This document shows, in pieces, positions 62,340-64,000 of a stretch of 64,000 nucleotides of DNA. Numbering within the stretch: position 1 is the first letter of the stretch; every line of letters begins with the position of its first letter. The DNA comes from Firmicutes bacterium UBA1702. GTDB lineage: Bacteria > Bacillota > Clostridia > Peptostreptococcales > Anaerovoracaceae. Both the position numbers and the translations under genes were made by a program. Below the pieces are notes generated by a model. It searched no databases, was not told where the DNA came from, and saw only the letters and a program-made list of their open reading frames with translations. Location: positions 62,285 through 126,284 of the forward strand of contig DCJK01000021.1 of NCBI GenBank assembly GCA_002320005.1. Direction: 5' to 3'.

Positions 62340-62750
62340 CTATTTTACTTTCCTTAGTTTATCTTCAAATAATTTTTTCTCCGTTGGTTTTTTAGTGATA
62401 AATGCATTGTGCAGCATTCGCATTGGTGGCTTTCCTCTGGTGTAATGCCATTCACCTTCGGCATCCTTATACTTCCAGCCGCCTTTTCTGCCATTGTCTT
62501 CCAATGCATATTCACCTGTACCGTATTCTGTAAAAATCGCATTTTCAAGTGGGCTTCCAATAGTGGCTTCCAGCTTGCTTTCATCAACTCTGTAATCCCA
62601 TGAGCCTTTCAGCTGGCCAGTGTCAACGGGTGTATTTTGTTTTACTTTCCCCTGCACTTCGCCTGCTGCTTCGATTAAACCTTCAACCAGCAGCCTTTCG
62701 AGTTCTGATATAACCTTGTCAGAATTGTCTATAAAGCTTATATTCCCCAT
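62340..62750 (-). CDS. HK97 gp10-family phage protein
   Basis: 136 residues. The pattern IEAAGEVQGKVKQNTPVDTGQLKGSW ... TEYGTGEYA ... KPPMRMLHNAF is the gp10/head-tail-joining family core. In phages it lies between head and tail genes. Start ATG at 62750 overlaps the stop of the upstream gene (TAATG), and AGGTGG precedes it. Full length for the family. No neighbouring tail genes follow: it ends before the hic module. Confidence 0.85.
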   Translation of the reverse strand: MGNISFIDNSDKVISELERLLVEGLIEAAGEVQGKVKQNTPVDTGQLKGSWDYRVDESKLEATIGSPLENAIFTEYGTGEYALEDNGRKGGWKYKDAEGEWHYTRGKPPMRMLHNAFITKKPTEKKLFEDKLRKVK

Positions 62751-63184
62751 TATTCCACCTTTTCATAATTCCATATTTTTTCATACTGTCTTTTAAAGTC
62801 TTCATAATTCTTTGCTTTGACTGGTATAGAATGTGCATGAAGTTGTTCATGTAGAATGATATGTGGTGCTGTTTTACTGGATGTAAGAATGTCACAACTC
62901 CATAGCTTTCCAAACCTTTCAGCTGTATTATCCACCACAATGTCTCCACTCCACTTGCTTTCGTTTGAAACATGTTTGTTTGCGATTTCGTTGGTTCGCA
63001 TTGCAATGGCTTTTACTTCTTTATCCGTGTACTTCTTTATGCCTTCACTTATCACAATTTCCATAAGTGGTATAATTTCAGCTGCCTTCATATACTTCTT
63101 CTTGAAATCATCAAAGCTTTCAGTCTTATCCAACCCATAATATGCAACTCTTACTTCTGGCAGTCTGGCAGCTTCCGCAGGCAA
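62750..63184 (-). CDS. Phage head-associated protein fragment with an HExxH-like motif
   Basis: 144 residues from a TTG with no ribosome-binding site. Contains RFGKLWSCDILTSSKTAPHIILHEQLHAHS; such IILHEQLHARS-type segments occur in C-terminal parts of phage minor head proteins, and HEQLH has HExxH form. A T6 run at its start (63183-63188) lies where the short upstream frame overlaps: a -1 slip there would join them into about 180 residues. Most likely a C-terminal remnant joined to other phage sequence by a deletion. Confidence 0.55.
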   Translation of the reverse strand: MPAEAARLPEVRVAYYGLDKTESFDDFKKKYMKAAEIIPLMEIVISEGIKKYTDKEVKAIAMRTNEIANKHVSNESKWSGDIVVDNTAERFGKLWSCDILTSSKTAPHIILHEQLHAHSIPVKAKNYEDFKRQYEKIWNYEKVE

Positions 63185-63297
63185 AAAATAATGGTTTCTG
63201 CTGATTCAATGCCATCCGGAAGTGTCATATTCTTCAACATGCCATGCACCAGATTTTTTATTTTGCTTTTTATTCTGATTTCTTCAATGGTGTTCAT
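63151..63297 (-). CDS. Short phage open frame (48 residues)
   Basis: From the ATG at 63297, six bases after AAAGGA, it encodes MNTIEEIRIKSKIKN followed by NMTLPDGIESAETII and stops at 63151. It overlaps the sigma-like gene's end and the next frame's start. Its first 39 codons read well, and the last nine may be out-of-frame, since a -1 slip at the T6 run enters the HEQLH frame. No family recognised. Confidence 0.4.
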   Translation of the reverse strand: MNTIEEIRIKSKIKNLVHGMLKNMTLPDGIESAETIIFCLRKLPDCQK

Positions 63298-63658
63298 CTT
63301 TATTCCTTTCCTTTTCATCCAGCACCTTCTTAAGGCTCTTCAGGGCTTTTGCGTGGGTCATTGTAACCCAACTGTATGACCTGTCCATTCTGCTGGCTAC
63401 CGTTTGAAAATCCATGCCCTTGAAATAGATGTTATATAAAAGGTCATATTGAGCAGTAGGAAGCTGTTCAATTGCCTTTTCTGCTTCTCTTCGGTAGTCT
63501 ATGGCGGCCACAATTTCATTTTGAAGGGCTTTTTCCTTTCCTATGTAATCAGATATTTTGTCGCTGTAGTCCGAAGTTCTGACCCCGTCAATGTGCATAC
63601 TTGACGTTGCCCCTGTCGCCAATTCTCGCAGCCGTTCAACTTCTTCTCTCTTGTGTTA
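63284..63658 (-). CDS. Phage sigma-70-like/ArpU-type regulator, 5'-truncated
   Basis: The frame is open from a stop at 63656-63658, and phage-like sequence (EVERLRELATGATSSMHIDGVRTSDY) starts right there with no upstream Met; a TTG at 63622 could start 112 residues. C-terminal HTH: PTAQYDLLYNIYFKGMDFQTVASRMDRSYSWVTMTHAKALKSLKKV resembles sigma region 4. Such genes control late phage genes. The N-terminus seems cut at the island border. Confidence 0.65.
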
Positions 63659-63662
63659 GATT

Positions 63663-63995
63663 ATGTTCCTCTTTTTTCTGCATAACAAACAGATGAAATT
63701 ATTCAGAAAACTGCTTACAATTGAACAATTTCGAAACTCGGAAATGGCAGAAATGTATTCCAGGCAATACTTTAATGATCCACTGTCGTATCAGTCGGCT
63801 CTTTTCATGATATTTATCGGAAAAGGAAAGTTCAAAAAAGCCGATGCCGAAATCCTGGCACTGCAGTTTTATGCTCCCATATATACTTTGCTGACTGTAT
63901 GTGATCGTCAGCCGGAAAGAGAACAGGAGGCTTTAAAAATGATAGAGGGACATCTGCAGCAATTCAGTGCCGGCTGCTCGGAGGATATGAAATGA
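63663..63995 (+). pseudogene. TetR-family regulator, C-terminal domain only
   Basis: 110 residues (MKLFRKLLTIEQFRNSEMAEMYSRQ ... FKKADAEILALQFYAPIYTLLTVCDRQPEREQEALKMIEGHLQQF) match the C-terminal ligand domain of Firmicute TetR regulators. The N-terminal helix-turn-helix is absent, and the frame begins five bases after the prophage remnant ends. It reads as a host gene whose first half was removed or displaced by the element. The missing part is not elsewhere in the window. Confidence 0.75.
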
Positions 63996-64000
63996 AAATC

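Larger units (their letters stand above)
62340..63658 (-). mobile_element. Decayed prophage remnant
   Basis: Minus-strand block of phage genes: a 5'-truncated sigma-like regulator, a short gene, a head-protein fragment with HEQLH and an HK97 gp10-like gene. Terminase, portal, capsid and integrase genes are missing, so a deletion has joined the early regulator to late genes. Its right end abuts a host TetR gene lacking its 5' half. Confidence 0.75.

Noticed and set aside
63640..63670. Duplicated tRNA 3' end (attR) at the right border
   Set aside because: I find no copy of the tRNA 3' sequence there; only a six-base CTAACA match to the left repeat.
1..64000. CRISPR arrays, rRNA genes, complete insertion sequences
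   Set aside because: No regularly spaced repeats, rRNA sequence or transposase gene was seen on either strand.

Overview
The window looks like the chromosomal replication-origin region of a low-to-mid GC, endospore-lineage Firmicute of class Clostridia. The signs are the gene order dnaA-dnaN-recF-gyrB-gyrA and rpmH-rnpA-yidD-yidC-jag-mnmE-mnmG-rsmG-noc-parA-parB, the sporulation genes (spoIIR, a SipL-like SPOCS/LysM protein, yabP, yabQ), a Re-type citrate synthase, and a corrinoid methionine synthase whose activation domain is a separate protein. An anaerobic amino-acid fermenter of the Peptostreptococcales/Anaerovoracaceae type would fit, but the species cannot be fixed from this sequence alone.

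Layout. 0-9 kb: a 5'-truncated nucleotidyltransferase gene, about 1 kb of mostly non-coding DNA, an XpaC-family membrane protein, rpsF-ssb-rpsR, divergent coaX and coaBC, then sipL and spoIIR. 9-13.8 kb: a minus-strand run of two ABC-2 exporters behind an alpha/beta hydrolase gene; one ATPase gene has a one-base frameshift in an A6 run. 14-24.3 kb: an operon making 2-oxoglutarate by the oxidative TCA branch (Re-citrate synthase, GntR regulator, aconitase, isocitrate dehydrogenase), then metF, the methionine synthase activation protein, metH and a lone PTS-EIIC-like membrane protein. 24.4-36.7 kb (minus strand): a lipoprotein, trpS, a SigB-like sigma factor with an RsbW-like kinase, gyrA, gyrB, recF, an XRE regulator, an orphan LytTR response regulator, dnaN and dnaA. 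36.7-60.8 kb (plus strand): rpmH to parB, DUF1294 and SprT-like genes, a membrane-anchorless GdpP, rplI-dnaB, a DnaD protein fused to the N-terminal part of a DnaC-type loader, an M23/LysM/G5 peptidase, yabP-yabQ-divIC-rnmV-rsmA, an LtaS-like enzyme, an acetyltransferase, a DUF218 protein and a cysteine desulfurase. 60.8-64 kb: tRNA-Pro(CGG), then an accessory island holding a hicA-hicB-secB-like operon and a decayed prophage, which ends against a 5'-truncated TetR gene.

How it fits together. The origin appears bipartite. DnaA boxes lie upstream of dnaA (one inside the predicted dnaA promoter) and between dnaA and dnaN, where a DnaA box, a run of TAG-type DnaA-trios and an AT-rich stretch form a B. 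subtilis-like unwinding site. Genes diverge from this point. ParB-type sites (TGTTTCACATGAAAC) overlap the stop codon of noc and the start of the gene after parB, and a Noc-box-like palindrome precedes noc. The most unusual items are the predicted HicA-HicB-SecB toxin-antitoxin-chaperone module with its two-palindrome operator, the regulators inserted between dnaN and recF with a 21-bp-spaced direct repeat, the DnaD/DnaC-N fusion with no ATPase domain, and a TnpB C-terminal relic inside the origin.

All calls come from reading the sequence by eye; no database search or alignment was run.
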